Below, piece after piece: positions 48,673-58,856 of a DNA stretch of 64,000 nt. A program made the translations under genes and the position numbers. Source of the DNA: Photobacterium sp. DA100 (GTDB taxonomy: Bacteria > Pseudomonadota > Gammaproteobacteria > Enterobacterales > Vibrionaceae). The number at the start of each line of letters is the position of its first letter. The first letter of the stretch is position 1. The notes under the pieces were generated by a model. It was not told where the DNA came from, made no database searches, and worked only from the letters and a program-made list of their open reading frames with translations. The stretch lies in assembly GCF_029223585.1 (NCBI RefSeq), contig NZ_CP119423.1, positions 372,001-436,000 of the forward strand, in the 5' to 3' direction.

Positions 48673-49686
48673 ATGAAAAAGCTGTTGGCATCGGCAATTC
48701 TAGTGGGTTTGGCGGCTCCTCAAGCGGCTATCGCGGCTGAAGAAGTGAATGTTTACTCATACCGCCAGCCGTTCTTGGTTGAGCCTATGTTCAAGGAGTT
48801 CACTGCTGAGACTGGTATCAAGGTGAACGTGAAGTTTGCCAAAGAAGGTTTGGCAGAAAAACTGCAGCAAGAAGGTCAGTACAGCCCGGCGGACGTAGTT
48901 TTGACAACGGATATTAGCCGTTTGGTTGAGCTTTCTGATAAAGAGTTAGTTCAGGCGGTTGACAGCAAGGTGATTGAGGCTAACGTACCGGCACAGTTCC
49001 GCGACAACGAAGACGAGTGGTTTGCGCTGACGCTACGCACTCGTAACGTGTACTCATCACGTGATCGTGTTGGCCGTCTACCTGCTGATTTTGATTACGC
49101 AGATCTTGCCAAGCCTGAGTGGAAAGGCAAAATTTGTACCCGCTCTGGTAAGCACCCATACAATATTTCTCTAGTGTCTTCGATGATCGCTCATTACGGT
49201 GAAGTAGAAACCAAAGAGTGGCTGGAAGGCTATAAAGCGAACCTGGCTCGCAAGCCACAGGGTAATGACCGTGCGCAGGTTAAAGCAGTGAAAGAAGGCC
49301 TGTGTGATCTGGCTATCGGTAACAGCTACTACCTTGGTAAGATGGTTAACGACGAGAAGCAGAAGTCTTGGGCCGAAGCGGTATACATTAACTTCCCGGG
49401 TCAGGAAAACAACGGTACCCACGTGAACGTCAGTGGTATGGCAATGGCGAAATACGCGCCTAACCAAGAAAATGCCCTTAAGCTGATGGAATTCCTGACT
49501 GGCGATAAAGCCCAGCAGATGTACGCGGAAGTGAACTACGAGTACCCAGTGAAAGAAGGCGTTAAGCGTTCTGAGCTAGTGGCATCTTGGGGTGACTTCA
49601 CGGCAGACAAGGTATCGCTGGATAAAGTAGCGCAATACCACAGCACAGCAATCAAACTGCTGGACGAAGTGAAGTTTGATCTGTAA
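48673..49686 (+). CDS. fbpA: Ferric iron ABC transporter, periplasmic binding protein FbpA
   Basis: Periplasmic transferrin-like Fe(III) binding protein. Signal peptide of about 22 residues (cut after AIAA), then EEVNVYSYRQPFLVEP, and the paired iron-ligand tyrosines at about 219-220 of the precursor (GNSYYLG). 337 aa. First gene of fbpABC; Fur box upstream. A hairpin after it (49698-49720) and a 181-bp gap to fbpB suggest that FbpA is made in excess over the membrane parts, as usual for binding proteins. Confidence 0.94.
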   Translation: MKKLLASAILVGLAAPQAAIAAEEVNVYSYRQPFLVEPMFKEFTAETGIKVNVKFAKEGLAEKLQQEGQYSPADVVLTTDISRLVELSDKELVQAVDSKVIEANVPAQFRDNEDEWFALTLRTRNVYSSRDRVGRLPADFDYADLAKPEWKGKICTRSGKHPYNISLVSSMIAHYGEVETKEWLEGYKANLARKPQGNDRAQVKAVKEGLCDLAIGNSYYLGKMVNDEKQKSWAEAVYINFPGQENNGTHVNVSGMAMAKYAPNQENALKLMEFLTGDKAQQMYAEVNYEYPVKEGVKRSELVASWGDFTADKVSLDKVAQYHSTAIKLLDEVKFDL

Positions 49687-49697
49687 TTGGTTACAAA

Positions 49698-49720
49698 AAA
49701 TGGGGTGTAATGCCCCATTT
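49698..49720 (+). terminator. Hairpin after fbpA (attenuating terminator)
   Basis: AAATGGGG-N7-CCCCATTT followed by CTTGC; weak T-run, so probably partial termination or 3'-end protection of fbpA mRNA. A second inverted repeat, GTTTTTCC / GGAAAAAC (49783-49807), lies further on in the same gap. Confidence 0.6.
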
Positions 49721-49867
49721 CTTGCTCAAGGCTAAGTACTTTTTCCAATAAGTTGTGGTAGTTTCCCCCCTCCTGTAGCAAGGTTTTTCCCCCTAGGTAG
49801 GAAAAACGCGAAGGGAAGAGTGCATCGGTGCCACATCTTGATTGCAAAAGGTACTAAGTAGTTAGCA

Positions 49868-51496
49868 ATGAAAGAAAAATATTTATTCTGGCGGACCAGT
49901 GGTTGGGGCTTTTCCCTGCTGCTGGTTTTGCCTATTCTGGCCATCTTCTACACCGCTCTCGGTGAGACTGATAACGTCTTCTCCCACTTGATGGGAACTG
50001 TGATGCCGACTTATGCCGCCAATACGTTTTGGTTGGTGGCTGGCACCTTGGTGTTGGCATTGTTGTTTGGTTTGCCGGCAGCTTGGATCATGGCGATGTG
50101 CCGTATCCCCGGTGAAAAAGTGCTGCAGTGGTCACTGGTACTGCCGCTGGCCATGCCGGGCTACATCATCGGCTATATCTATACCGATTGGCTTGATTAT
50201 GCCGGCCCGGTACAAATCCTGCTGCGCGATATCTTCGGTTGGCAGACGATGCAGGACTACTGGTTCCCGAATATCCGTTCGCTCGGTGGGGCGAGCCTGG
50301 TGCTGGCCTTGGTGCTGTATCCTTATATCTACCTACTGGCCCGAGCGGCATTTATGGAGCAGAGCACCAGCTTGCTGCAATCGGCCCGATTGCTCAAATG
50401 CAGCCCGCTGGACAGCTTCCGCCGTATTTCACTGCCTCTGGCCCGTCCGTCGATTGCGGTGGGGATGTCGCTGGTGGCAATGGAAACTCTGGGGGACTTT
50501 GGTACCGTCAGCTATTTCGCGGTGAACACCCTGACGACGGCAGTCTATGATACTTGGCTGGGGTATTCTAATTTGAATGCGGCCGCCAAAATCTCTGCCA
50601 TCATGTTACTGGTGATCTTTGTCTTGATCAGCGCCGAACGTTTCAGCCGCCGCAAACAGAAAATGTTCCAGCAGGAATTCGAGCATGGCGATGATGTCCG
50701 CTATGTGCTCAGTGGCTGGAAGAAGTGGCTGGCGTTAGGCTGGTGCTGGGGCTTGGTGGCATTTGCTTTCCTGATGCCGCTGATGCAGCTAGGTTACTAC
50801 GGTTGGCATTACTTTGGCGACAGCTGGACCAGCCAATTCCAGCAGTACAGCTACAATAGCCTGAAGGTCTCTCTCATTGCCGCTGTGCTGGCGGTCGCCT
50901 TGGCTTTGATTGTGAATTTCTATCGCCGCTTGGACGGTCGCAGCTTTACTATGGTGCCGGCCCGACTTTCTTCCTTGGGCTATGCTGTGCCGGGAACGGT
51001 ATTGGCGATTGGGGTGATGATCCCGCTTACCAGCGCCGATCACCTGCTCAATGACTTTACCATCGCCAATGGTTTGGGTAGGCCGGGGCTGGTATTCTCC
51101 GGTACCATGTTTGCCATTATTTTTGCCTTTGTGGTGCGCTTTGCAGCCGTGGCGGTAGGCAGCATCGAAAGTAGTCTCGCCAAGATCCCGCCGTCGCTGG
51201 ATATGGCCTCCAAGACCATGGGGTATGCGTCGCTGTCGATGCTGCGCCGCGTCCACCTACCGCTGATCCGCCGCGGCTGCTTGATTGCCGGTCTTTTGGT
51301 GTTCATCGAGTCGATGAAAGAGCTCAATGCCGCCTTGTTATTGCGTCCGTTCAACTTCGAGACCTTGGCAACCTATGTCTTTAACTTCGCTTCTGACGAG
51401 CAGCTTGAGCTGGCTGCCTTACCGGCGATCCTACTGGTCATTGTTGGCCTGATCCCTCTGGTGATGGTTAACCGTTCTTTGGAGCAGAAACACTGA
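49868..51496 (+). CDS. fbpB: Ferric iron ABC transporter permease FbpB
   Basis: Fused two-half permease (542 aa, about twelve membrane helices) for Fe(III) import across the inner membrane. Each half has an ABC permease coupling loop: SARLLKCSPLDSFRRISLPLARP near residues 170-195 and MASKTMGYASLSMLRRVHLPL in the second half. The stop overlaps the fbpC start (TGATG). Confidence 0.94.
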   Translation: MKEKYLFWRTSGWGFSLLLVLPILAIFYTALGETDNVFSHLMGTVMPTYAANTFWLVAGTLVLALLFGLPAAWIMAMCRIPGEKVLQWSLVLPLAMPGYIIGYIYTDWLDYAGPVQILLRDIFGWQTMQDYWFPNIRSLGGASLVLALVLYPYIYLLARAAFMEQSTSLLQSARLLKCSPLDSFRRISLPLARPSIAVGMSLVAMETLGDFGTVSYFAVNTLTTAVYDTWLGYSNLNAAAKISAIMLLVIFVLISAERFSRRKQKMFQQEFEHGDDVRYVLSGWKKWLALGWCWGLVAFAFLMPLMQLGYYGWHYFGDSWTSQFQQYSYNSLKVSLIAAVLAVALALIVNFYRRLDGRSFTMVPARLSSLGYAVPGTVLAIGVMIPLTSADHLLNDFTIANGLGRPGLVFSGTMFAIIFAFVVRFAAVAVGSIESSLAKIPPSLDMASKTMGYASLSMLRRVHLPLIRRGCLIAGLLVFIESMKELNAALLLRPFNFETLATYVFNFASDEQLELAALPAILLVIVGLIPLVMVNRSLEQKH

Positions 51497-52530
51497 TGAC
51501 TCACGCATTATCTGTTAGCAACCTGACCTGCAAATACAATGGTCAGGCCGTACTGGAAAACTTGTCGCTGCCGGTAAAAGACAATGAAATTGTCTGCCTG
51601 CTGGGGGCCAGTGGCTGTGGCAAGACAACCTTGCTCAAGGCCATTGCCGGTTTGCTGCCACTGGAAAGTGGAGTCATTCATATCAACGGCCGTACCATTG
51701 CCGATGAGCACACCTGGTTGCCACCGGAGAAGCGGAATATCGGCATGATCTTCCAGGACTATGCGCTGTTCCCGCACCTCACGGTGGCGGAAAACATCGC
51801 TTTTGGCCTGCGTGACTGGGACAAGGCCAAAGTGACCGCCAAGATCCAGCAAATGCTGGAGCTAGTGCGCCTGACCGGGCTCGATGACCGCTACCCGCAC
51901 CAGCTTTCTGGCGGCCAGCAGCAGCGTGTCGCGATTGCGCGGGCATTAGCCTGCGAGCCGGATTTGATTCTATTGGATGAACCGTTTTCCAACATTGACA
52001 CTCAGGTGCGCCACGGCTTGATCAAAGAGATCCGTCGTATCTTCAAGGCGCAGGGGGTAACGGCGATTTTCGTCACCCACAGCCGTGAGGAAGCATTCGC
52101 GTTTGCCGACCGTATGGCGGTGATGAATAACGGGGTGATCGAGCAATTTGGCACGGCGACAGAGCTTTACTATCGTCCGAGCAGCCGCTTTGTTGCTGAA
52201 TTTCTCGGCACTGGCTCCTATTTGCCTGTCACACTGGCCGATGGCAAAACGCTCTCGACGCCGTTTGGGGCGATTAACCTCGGCAGTGCCCCAGCCAGCA
52301 ACGGCGATGCCGAATGGCTGCTCCGTCCGCAGAACCTCAAGGTGCAGCCGGCGGAAGATGGTGCAGGGGTTATTACCGAGCAGTTGTTCATGGGGGATAT
52401 CTGTCGTTATACGGTGGAGTTCCAAGGCCACAGCCTGATTGTCAACTCCCACCTTATTCTGCAGATCGGCCAGCGAGTGGCAGTCACCCTTGAGCCGCAC
52501 GAGCCGGTGGTCTTTGCCGCCGCCAGCTAG
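51496..52530 (+). CDS. fbpC: Ferric iron ABC transporter ATPase FbpC
   Basis: ATP-binding subunit energising FbpAB. Walker [10 protein letters not shown] (about residues 37-45), Q-loop, signature [15 protein letters not shown], Walker [13 protein letters not shown] and switch His ([14 protein letters not shown]), followed by a C-terminal TOBE-like regulatory region. 344 aa. Confidence 0.95.
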   Translation: MTHALSVSNLTCKYNGQAVLENLSLPVKDNEIVCLLGASGCGKTTLLKAIAGLLPLESGVIHINGRTIADEHTWLPPEKRNIGMIFQDYALFPHLTVAENIAFGLRDWDKAKVTAKIQQMLELVRLTGLDDRYPHQLSGGQQQRVAIARALACEPDLILLDEPFSNIDTQVRHGLIKEIRRIFKAQGVTAIFVTHSREEAFAFADRMAVMNNGVIEQFGTATELYYRPSSRFVAEFLGTGSYLPVTLADGKTLSTPFGAINLGSAPASNGDAEWLLRPQNLKVQPAEDGAGVITEQLFMGDICRYTVEFQGHSLIVNSHLILQIGQRVAVTLEPHEPVVFAAAS

Positions 52531-52548
52531 CCTGACAGCATAGCGAAT

Positions 52549-52590
52549 AAAACGTACAGGGCCGGTCTCATGACCGGCCCTGTACGTTTT
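52549..52590. terminator. Long perfect bidirectional terminator, fbpC / luxR-type gene
   Basis: An 18-bp perfect inverted repeat (AAAACGTACAGGGCCGGT and its complement) around ctcatg, ending in TTTT in both directions. It ends the fbpABC transcript from the left and the quorum-sensing regulator transcript from the right. Confidence 0.93.
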
Positions 52591-52609
52591 CTGGCTGCGA
52601 AAGAGCGAG

Positions 52610-53200
52610 CTATTTGTTGAACAGTGCCTTGATGTGGCTATCGGCCAACGCCTGCATCTTTTCCCGCTCTGGGGTGATATTGGTTTGCAGGTAGAGGATG
52701 TAGCACAGGCCCTGAAACTGCCATGCGCGGTCGCAGGCGGAGAAATCATCCGATAAAGCGGCTTGTTCAAACCGTTCGTTCAGCTGTGAGAAATGCTCTT
52801 GGTTGCGGTTGACGAAAAGCGGCCAGATCTCCTCCCGCACTGATGTGCTCCATTCAAACCAAACTTTTAGCCAGTCTTTTTGCTCGACCACTTCGTCGAT
52901 GAGATGGTAGCAAATAGAAGTCAGCTGCTGTTCAAAGGGCTGTTTGTTCGCTAGGCCGTCGTCCATCATTGCTGTGAAGTGATGCTCGACCTGGGTCAGG
53001 ACCTCCTCGACCAGTGCCTCTCGGGTTGGGAAGTAGTTGAAGACGGTGGCAACAGAGACGTTGGCCATATCGGCAATATCTGCGTGTCCCGCACGGCCAA
53101 TGCCGCGTCTGGCAAAGACATCTAGTGCAAAGTTGAGAAGTTGCTCTTTGCGTTTTTCAGGGGATAGACGAGTCCTTGTTTTTTTCGCGATCGTATCCAT
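52610..53200 (-). CDS. Quorum-sensing master regulator, LuxR/HapR/OpaR family (TetR fold)
   Basis: TetR-family homologue of V. harveyi LuxR and V. cholerae HapR, the high-cell-density regulator of Vibrionaceae. N-terminal DNA-binding domain (residues 10-62: TRLSPEKRKEQLLNFALDVF, RRGIGRAGHADIADMANVSVATVFNYFPTRE) is almost the same as LuxR; the ligand domain keeps WLKVWFEWSTSVREEIWPLF. Start at 53200 gives MDTIAKK as in LuxR, with AGGAATC upstream; a longer frame by nine codons lacks a site. 196 aa. Next to hpt, as hapR is. Its leader has a possible Qrr sRNA target over the ribosome-binding site. Confidence 0.93.
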   Translation of the reverse strand: MDTIAKKTRTRLSPEKRKEQLLNFALDVFARRGIGRAGHADIADMANVSVATVFNYFPTREALVEEVLTQVEHHFTAMMDDGLANKQPFEQQLTSICYHLIDEVVEQKDWLKVWFEWSTSVREEIWPLFVNRNQEHFSQLNERFEQAALSDDFSACDRAWQFQGLCYILYLQTNITPEREKMQALADSHIKALFNK

Positions 53201-53207
53201 GTCGATG

Positions 53208-53225
53208 ATTCCTAGCTCAATTGTC
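53208..53225 (-). promoter_or_regulatory. Possible Qrr sRNA target on the luxR-type mRNA
   Basis: On the - strand the leader reads GACAATTGAGCTAGGAAT just before the start codon. GCUAGG is complementary to the conserved CCUAGC of Vibrio Qrr RNAs, and with one bulged A the preceding GUU and, past a mismatch, AC pair with the next Qrr bases (CAACUG). It covers the ribosome-binding site AGGA. Qrr sequence is from memory. Confidence 0.5.
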
Positions 53226-53421
53226 ATTATTTTGGTTATGATTTATACGGTGATAACTTTACAGCAGCATTCATTCATATTCAATCATGTTTTATTCATT
53301 CTGTATCATATAATTGACAGGGTCGATAAAATAACTATTACTTTGTAGGGGTGGTAGAATAAGGCTCCGTTTTACCGCAAGCCGACAGGCGGCTGATGCA
53401 GCCGTACTGATGGAGATAATG

Positions 53422-53955
53422 ATGAAACATACCATTGAAGTAATGATTTCTGAGCAGGACGTTCAGGCACGTGTAACAGAGCTGGGAAAGCAAATCACTG
53501 AACATTATAAAGATTCCAACGATCTCGTGATGGTGGGCCTGCTACGCGGCTCATTTGTATTTATGGCGGACCTGGCTCGTGCGATTGAACTTCCTCATGA
53601 AGTCGACTTCATGACGGCATCAAGCTATGGCAACACCATGGAAAGCAGCCGTGATGTCCGTATTCTCAAGGATTTGGATGATGACATTAAAGGGAAGGAT
53701 GTCCTGCTGGTCGAAGATATCATCGATACCGGCAATACCTTGAACAAGGTACGTGAAATCCTGTCTCTGCGTGAGCCAAACTCTATCGAGATCTGCACCC
53801 TGCTTGACAAGCCGGAGCGTCGAGAAGTGGATGTCGACGTGAAATGGGTCGGCTTCGAAATTCCTGACGAGTTTGTGGTGGGTGTGGGCATCGACTACGC
53901 ACAGAAGTATCGCCACCTGCCATTTATCGGCAAGGTTGTCCCGCAGGAAGACTAA
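53422..53955 (+). CDS. hpt: Hypoxanthine phosphoribosyltransferase
   Basis: Purine salvage enzyme joining PRPP with hypoxanthine to make IMP. PRPP-binding motif [14 protein letters not shown] is at about residues 96-109. Start set at the third of three in-frame ATGs (53410, 53419, 53422), because GGAG at 53412-53415 is the ribosome-binding site and the product then begins [10 protein letters not shown] as in E. coli. 177 aa. Confidence 0.95.
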   Translation: MKHTIEVMISEQDVQARVTELGKQITEHYKDSNDLVMVGLLRGSFVFMADLARAIELPHEVDFMTASSYGNTMESSRDVRILKDLDDDIKGKDVLLVEDIIDTGNTLNKVREILSLREPNSIEICTLLDKPERREVDVDVKWVGFEIPDEFVVGVGIDYAQKYRHLPFIGKVVPQED

Positions 53956-53975
53956 CCCCCTACCGGGCGGAAAGG

Positions 53976-54007
53976 AAAAAGCGACTGGGCTGCAGTCGCT
54001 TTTTTTG
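53976..54007. terminator. Bidirectional terminator between hpt and can
   Basis: AAAAAGCGACT-gggctgc-AGTCGCTTTTTTT between convergent genes; T-rich on both strands. Confidence 0.92.
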
Positions 54008-54028
54008 TATATGTTCCCCGGGCGATCA

Positions 54029-54682
54029 TCAGCCTTTGTGCGGCAGTATCTCCGCCATGGCGGCGTTGTAGGAGGCTTCCAGCGACTCGCGGCTGGTGGC
54101 CGTGACACCAAGGTTGCGCAGCTGACCATTGCCGATACCATAAATCCAGCCATGGATTTTCACTTGTTGGCCGCGTTCCCAGGCCTGCTGCATGATGGTC
54201 GAGTTGCCCAGGTTATAGACCTGGTAGGCCACATTGAGTTCGCACAGCTTGTCGTCCCACTCTTCGCGCGGCAGCAGGGCAAGGTCGTCGCGGTGCTTCA
54301 TGTACAGATCACGGATGTGCAGCAACCAGTTGTTGATCAGGCCAAGCTGTGGATTTTCGATCGCAGCGGTGACACCACCGCAGCCATAGTGACCGCAGAC
54401 AATAATGTGGCGAACTTTCAATACGTCGACGGCATATTGGACGACGGATAAGCAGTTCAGATCGGTGTGGATGACCTGGTTGGCCACGTTACGGTGAACA
54501 AACAGTTCGCCGGAATCCAATCCGGTCAGGCGCTCGGCGGGAACTCGGCTGTCGGCACAACCGATCCAGAGGTACTCAGGGTGCTGGGCTTTCGCAAGAT
54601 GACTGAAGAACTCCGGGTTTTCTTCCTTGATGTTCTCTGACCAAGCAACGTTATTTGCGAATAGCTGTTTAATATCTGCCAT
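54029..54682 (-). CDS. can: Beta-carbonic anhydrase Can
   Basis: Zinc enzyme interconverting CO2 and bicarbonate. The zinc ligands and dyad fall at Cys42 and Asp44 (GCADSR), His98 and Cys101 (GHYGCGG), the same numbers as in E. coli Can. Start at 54682 (MADIKQLF) with AGAAAGG upstream is chosen over a frame 13 codons longer. 217 aa. Neighbour of hpt and divergent from yadG, as in E. coli. Confidence 0.96.
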   Translation of the reverse strand: MADIKQLFANNVAWSENIKEENPEFFSHLAKAQHPEYLWIGCADSRVPAERLTGLDSGELFVHRNVANQVIHTDLNCLSVVQYAVDVLKVRHIIVCGHYGCGGVTAAIENPQLGLINNWLLHIRDLYMKHRDDLALLPREEWDDKLCELNVAYQVYNLGNSTIMQQAWERGQQVKIHGWIYGIGNGQLRNLGVTATSRESLEASYNAAMAEILPHKG

Positions 54683-54881
54683 GATGATGCCTTTCTCTGA
54701 TATTTTATACCCGCAGTCCAAGGGAGGTCCCTGGTGCTGGGGAAAAACAAATTTACATAGGTATCAGTCCTGCTGTCAGTCCTGAGAGCTATGTAAACCG
54801 GGTGTAACTATACACAAGCTGTTTAGATATCAAATCGGAGTAGTTGTCCGAAGAAAGTTTCTAACATTAAGATCGCATTTT

Positions 54882-55814
54882 ATGAACGCTTTGGAAATAC
54901 AAAATTTAAACAAAACCTATAAAGGTGGCGTTAATGCACTGAAAAATATGAGCCTATGTGTTAAAGAAGGCGACTTTTTTGCGCTTTTGGGCCCTAACGG
55001 TGCGGGTAAATCAACCACAATAGGCATTATTAGCTCGCTGGTTAACAAAACCTCTGGGAAGGTAAAGGTATTCGGTTTCGATTTGGATACCCAGCTTGTC
55101 GATGCCAAGAGGCAGTTGGGCTTGGTGCCGCAGGAATTTAACTTCAACCAGTTTGAGACCGTCGAGCAGATCGTCATTAACCAGGCCGGCTACTACGGGG
55201 TCGAAAGGGCGCTGGCCAAGGAAAGGGCGAAAAAGTACCTGTCTCAGCTGGATCTGTGGGGCAAGCGCAAAGAGCGCGCCCGTAATCTTTCTGGCGGGAT
55301 GAAGCGCCGCCTGATGATTGCCCGGGCATTGATGCACGAGCCGCGTCTGCTGATCCTCGATGAGCCTACCGCCGGGGTCGATATCGAGCTGCGCCGTTCG
55401 ATGTGGGAGTTCCTGCGCGAGATCAACCGTCAGGGGGTGACGATTATCCTCACCACCCACTACCTCGAAGAAGCCGAGATGCTGTGCCGCAATATCGGCA
55501 TCATCAACCATGGTGAGCTGATCGAGAACACCTCGATGAAAGCACTGCTTGGCAAGTTGGAGGTTGAATCCTTCATTCTGGATGTGAAACTGAACGGCAA
55601 CCAGCCAGTATTGGAAGGCATCCACTGGAGACTGCCTGACAGCCACACCCTTGAAGTTGATATCAACAAAGGCGAGAGCCTGAACCATGTCTTCACCCAG
55701 CTGACAGAGCAGGGGATAGAGGTTATTTCGATGCGTAACAAGGCCAACCGACTGGAAGAGTTGTTCGTTACCCTCGTAGCCAACAGCAAGCACGACCAAG
55801 GAGCCCAAGCATGA
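54882..55814 (+). CDS. yadG: ABC exporter ATPase YadG
   Basis: ATP-binding subunit of the two-gene ABC exporter YadGH (ABC-2 type), substrate unknown. Walker A GPNGAGKST, signature LSGGMKRRL, Walker B LLILDEPTAGVD and the TTHYLEEAEMLC switch region are present. 310 aa. Overlaps yadH by 4 bp. Confidence 0.93.
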   Translation: MNALEIQNLNKTYKGGVNALKNMSLCVKEGDFFALLGPNGAGKSTTIGIISSLVNKTSGKVKVFGFDLDTQLVDAKRQLGLVPQEFNFNQFETVEQIVINQAGYYGVERALAKERAKKYLSQLDLWGKRKERARNLSGGMKRRLMIARALMHEPRLLILDEPTAGVDIELRRSMWEFLREINRQGVTIILTTHYLEEAEMLCRNIGIINHGELIENTSMKALLGKLEVESFILDVKLNGNQPVLEGIHWRLPDSHTLEVDINKGESLNHVFTQLTEQGIEVISMRNKANRLEELFVTLVANSKHDQGAQA

Positions 55815-56581
55815 ACCGGCAGTACTGGATCGCCTTCAAGAGCCTGATCACCAAAGAAGTGAACCGCTTTGCCCGGATCTGGGTACAAACCATGGTACCG
55901 CCAGCTATTACCATGACATTGTATTTTGTCATTTTCGGTAGCCTGATCGGTAGCCGGATCGGGGAGATGGGGGGCTTCAGTTACATGGAATACATCGTTC
56001 CCGGCCTTATCATGATGTCGGTGATCACCAACTCCTACTCCAATGTGGCGTCATCGTTTTTCAGTGCCAAGTTCCAGCACAACATCGAAGAGCTGCTGGT
56101 GGCTCCGGTGCCGAATTACATCATTATCGCCGGTTTTGTCGGTGGCGGGGTGCTGCGGGGGCTCGGGGTCGGCGTGATTGTCTCGGTGGTGTCCTTGTTG
56201 TTTGTCGATCTGCAGATCGCGCATCTCGGGGTGGTGGTCGCAACGGTGCTGATGACCTCGGTGGTGTTCTCGCTCGGCGGCCTGATCAATGCCGTGTTTG
56301 CCAAGACCTTCGATGACATCAGTATTATACCGACCTTTGTATTGACTCCGCTGACTTACCTCGGTGGCGTGTTCTACTCGCTGAGCCTGTTGCCGGAGTT
56401 TTGGCAGGGGGTGTCCAAGCTGAACCCGATTGTCTACATGGTCAATGCATTCCGCTACGGCTTCCTCGGCGTGTCGGATGTCGGGATCGGCACGTCGTTC
56501 GCGGTACTTGGCGTTTTCACCGTGATCCTCTATAGCCTGTGCTACTACCTGATTTCACGCGGCATAGGTTTGCGCTCATAA
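55811..56581 (+). CDS. yadH: ABC-2 type permease YadH
   Basis: Membrane subunit of the same exporter, 256 aa with six hydrophobic segments. The ABC-2 signature region is present (YLGGVFYSLSLLPEFWQGVSKLNPIVYMVNAFRYG, landmark around residues 180-215). Function unknown; conserved beside can and hpt in enterobacteria and vibrios. Confidence 0.93.
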   Translation: MNRQYWIAFKSLITKEVNRFARIWVQTMVPPAITMTLYFVIFGSLIGSRIGEMGGFSYMEYIVPGLIMMSVITNSYSNVASSFFSAKFQHNIEELLVAPVPNYIIIAGFVGGGVLRGLGVGVIVSVVSLLFVDLQIAHLGVVVATVLMTSVVFSLGGLINAVFAKTFDDISIIPTFVLTPLTYLGGVFYSLSLLPEFWQGVSKLNPIVYMVNAFRYGFLGVSDVGIGTSFAVLGVFTVILYSLCYYLISRGIGLRS

Positions 56582-56611
56582 CCGCGAGCCCGGTCGATAA
56601 CCCAGCAAACA

Positions 56612-56637
56612 AAAATCCCGGCCAAGGCCGGGATTTT
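56612..56637. terminator. Bidirectional terminator between yadH and panC
   Basis: AAAATCCCGGCC-aa-GGCCGGGATTTT, perfect 12-bp arms between convergent genes. Confidence 0.93.
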
Positions 56638-56659
56638 CTTATCGGAGGAAGGTTGGCGC

Positions 56660-57538
56660 TTACTCTTCTGTCGAAGCCACCGTTGCCGTGCTCAGTTCAA
56701 CCACTTGGTTGTCGATAAGGCGTGCCTTGCCGAGGAAAGCAGACATCAGGATCACTGCCTGCTGGGTTTCATCGTTTACCGGCTGGAGGCTGACGGCATC
56801 GCGGATATAGATTTCATCCGGCTGCAGGCCTGCGGCACGCAGCTGGTCGTTGGCATCGACCACGATTTCGGCGTAGTCGGTACGGCCGCCGCGCATCTGG
56901 CTGCTGATCCAGCGCATGGTGCGGGCCAGCACGGGTGCACGCTGGCGCTCGTCGACAGTCAGGTAACCGTTGCGCGAGCTCATGGCCAGGCCGTCCATTT
57001 CGCGGACCGTGGCCACGCCGACAATCTCGATATCCATGGCAAGGTCGATCACCATCTGGCGGATCAGGGCAAGCTGCTGGTAGTCCTTCTCACCGAAGCA
57101 GGCGATATCAGGCTGCACGATGTTGAACAGCTTGGTCACAATCGTCGAAACACCACGGAAGTGGCTCGGGCGCAGGGCCCCCTCAAGCATGGTAGAAAGT
57201 CCCGGTACTTCGACGAAGGTCTGGCGATCCAAGCCTTGCGGATACATGACATCCGGCGTTGGGGTGAAAACCAGCTCAACACCTTCGTTGTTCAGCTTGG
57301 CCAGATCGTCTTCCAAAGTGCGCGGGTAGTTGTCGAGATCATCTGCCTTGTCGAACTGCATCGGATTGACAAAAATGCTGACCACAACCACGTCTGCCAG
57401 TTCACGGGCCTTGCGGACCAGCGTCAGGTGGCCTTCATGCAGGTTTCCCATCGTTGGTACGAAAGCAATCCGGCGGCCCTCACGGCGCCAGCTTCGGATT
57501 TGTTCACGGATCTGGGCAATCTCGGCGAATGTTTGCAT
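56660..57538 (-). CDS. panC: Pantothenate synthetase PanC
   Basis: Joins pantoate and beta-alanine, the last step of pantothenate synthesis. The HIGH-like motif [11 protein letters not shown] (about residues 30-40), [15 protein letters not shown] and SSRNGYL motifs are intact. 292 aa. Follows panB by 9 bp. The panD gene that often lies near is not in the window. Confidence 0.96.
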   Translation of the reverse strand: MQTFAEIAQIREQIRSWRREGRRIAFVPTMGNLHEGHLTLVRKARELADVVVVSIFVNPMQFDKADDLDNYPRTLEDDLAKLNNEGVELVFTPTPDVMYPQGLDRQTFVEVPGLSTMLEGALRPSHFRGVSTIVTKLFNIVQPDIACFGEKDYQQLALIRQMVIDLAMDIEIVGVATVREMDGLAMSSRNGYLTVDERQRAPVLARTMRWISSQMRGGRTDYAEIVVDANDQLRAAGLQPDEIYIRDAVSLQPVNDETQQAVILMSAFLGKARLIDNQVVELSTATVASTEE

Positions 57539-57547
57539 TTTTATTCC

Positions 57548-58342
57548 TTATTCAAAGGTATGTTCTGGGCCCGGGAAGGTTCCGGCCTCGACATCTTCTA
57601 GGTATTTGGTTACGGCTGCGCGCATCTCGCCGGTTTCTGCCAGGTAGTTTTTGGAGAAACGGGGGATATAGTTTGCTGAGATCCCGAACATATCGTGCAT
57701 CACCAGGATCTGGCCGTCGGTCACATTACCGGCGCCGATACCGATCACCGGTACCTCAACCGCTTTGGTAATACGTTCTGCCAGGCTGGCCGGTACGCAT
57801 TCCAGCAAGATAATTTGTGCACCCGCGTTTTTCAGCAGGATAGCATCTTTTACCATCTGCTCAGCGTGGTCGGAGTCACGTCCTTGCACTTTATAGCCGC
57901 CAAAAATATTGACAGATTGGGGAGTTAGCCCCAAATGGGCACAGACAGGAACGGCACGTTCCGTCAGCTTGGTTACGGTTTCAGCCAGCCAGGCACCGCC
58001 TTCCAGCTTCACCATGTTGGCACCGGCACGCATCAAGGTGGCGGCACTCTCGCAAGCTTGTTCCGGGGTGGCATAGCTCATAAATGGCATATCGGCCATC
58101 AACAGGCAGTTCGGGCTGCCGGCACGCACCGCGCGGGTGTGGTAGGCAATATCGTCCACCGTTACCGGCAGGGTATCCGGTTTGCCTTGCAGCACCATGC
58201 CCAACGAGTCACCGACCAGCATCACTGGCACGCCTTGCTGTTCGAACAGCTGGGAAAAGCTGGCATCGTATGCGGTAACTGAGGCAAATTTACGACCTTC
58301 CTGCTTCCATTTCATCAGGTCGTTGATAGTGATTTTTTTCAT
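57548..58342 (-). CDS. panB: Ketopantoate hydroxymethyltransferase PanB
   Basis: Makes ketopantoate from ketoisovalerate and methylene-tetrahydrofolate. Metal-binding VGDSLGMV (about residue 45), [14 protein letters not shown] and the [16 protein letters not shown] block are present. 264 aa. Between folK and panC, on one strand. Confidence 0.96.
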   Translation of the reverse strand: MKKITINDLMKWKQEGRKFASVTAYDASFSQLFEQQGVPVMLVGDSLGMVLQGKPDTLPVTVDDIAYHTRAVRAGSPNCLLMADMPFMSYATPEQACESAATLMRAGANMVKLEGGAWLAETVTKLTERAVPVCAHLGLTPQSVNIFGGYKVQGRDSDHAEQMVKDAILLKNAGAQIILLECVPASLAERITKAVEVPVIGIGAGNVTDGQILVMHDMFGISANYIPRFSKNYLAETGEMRAAVTKYLEDVEAGTFPGPEHTFE

Positions 58343-58370
58343 GTGTTCTCCCTTTGGTCCTGAGAAACGG

Positions 58371-58856
58371 CTACTGAGACCAGATGCTCAGCCCGTTGCG
58401 GTCTACCTGCTCCAGCAGTGCATTGAGCGGAGTGCCATCAGGCAGTTCCAGTTCAGGGGCAATTTCAGCGAGTGGGTAGAGTACGAACTCGCGGACTTTC
58501 ATTCCGTAATGCGGCACGGTAAGGCGCTCGCAGTGATGTTCAAGGTTGCCGTACAGGACAATATCGAGATCCAGCGTACGAGGTCCCCAGCGTTCGGCCT
58601 TGCGGACACGGCCATGCTCTTGCTCGATAGACTGGGTACAGTCAAGCAGGGCCAGCGGGCTGAGGTCGGTCTCGACAGCGACGACGGCATTGATGTAGTC
58701 AGGCTGATCCTGTGGCCCCATCGGGGTACTGCTGTACAGCGATGATACGGCAACCACGCTGAGATCAGGGTGCTGCTTGAGCACCTCGATCGCACTGTTG
58801 GCCTGGGCGACAGGATCGGACAGGTTACTGCCGATGGCTATGTAGGCCAGGGTCAT
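58371..58856 (-). CDS. folK: 6-hydroxymethyl-dihydropterin pyrophosphokinase FolK
   Basis: Folate-synthesis kinase that pyrophosphorylates hydroxymethyl-dihydropterin. AYIAIGSNL at the N-terminus, [12 protein letters not shown] and the catalytic [15 protein letters not shown] block are diagnostic. 161 aa. Its start overlaps the pcnB stop by 4 bp. Confidence 0.95.
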   Translation of the reverse strand: MTLAYIAIGSNLSDPVAQANSAIEVLKQHPDLSVVAVSSLYSSTPMGPQDQPDYINAVVAVETDLSPLALLDCTQSIEQEHGRVRKAERWGPRTLDLDIVLYGNLEHHCERLTVPHYGMKVREFVLYPLAEIAPELELPDGTPLNALLEQVDRNGLSIWSQ

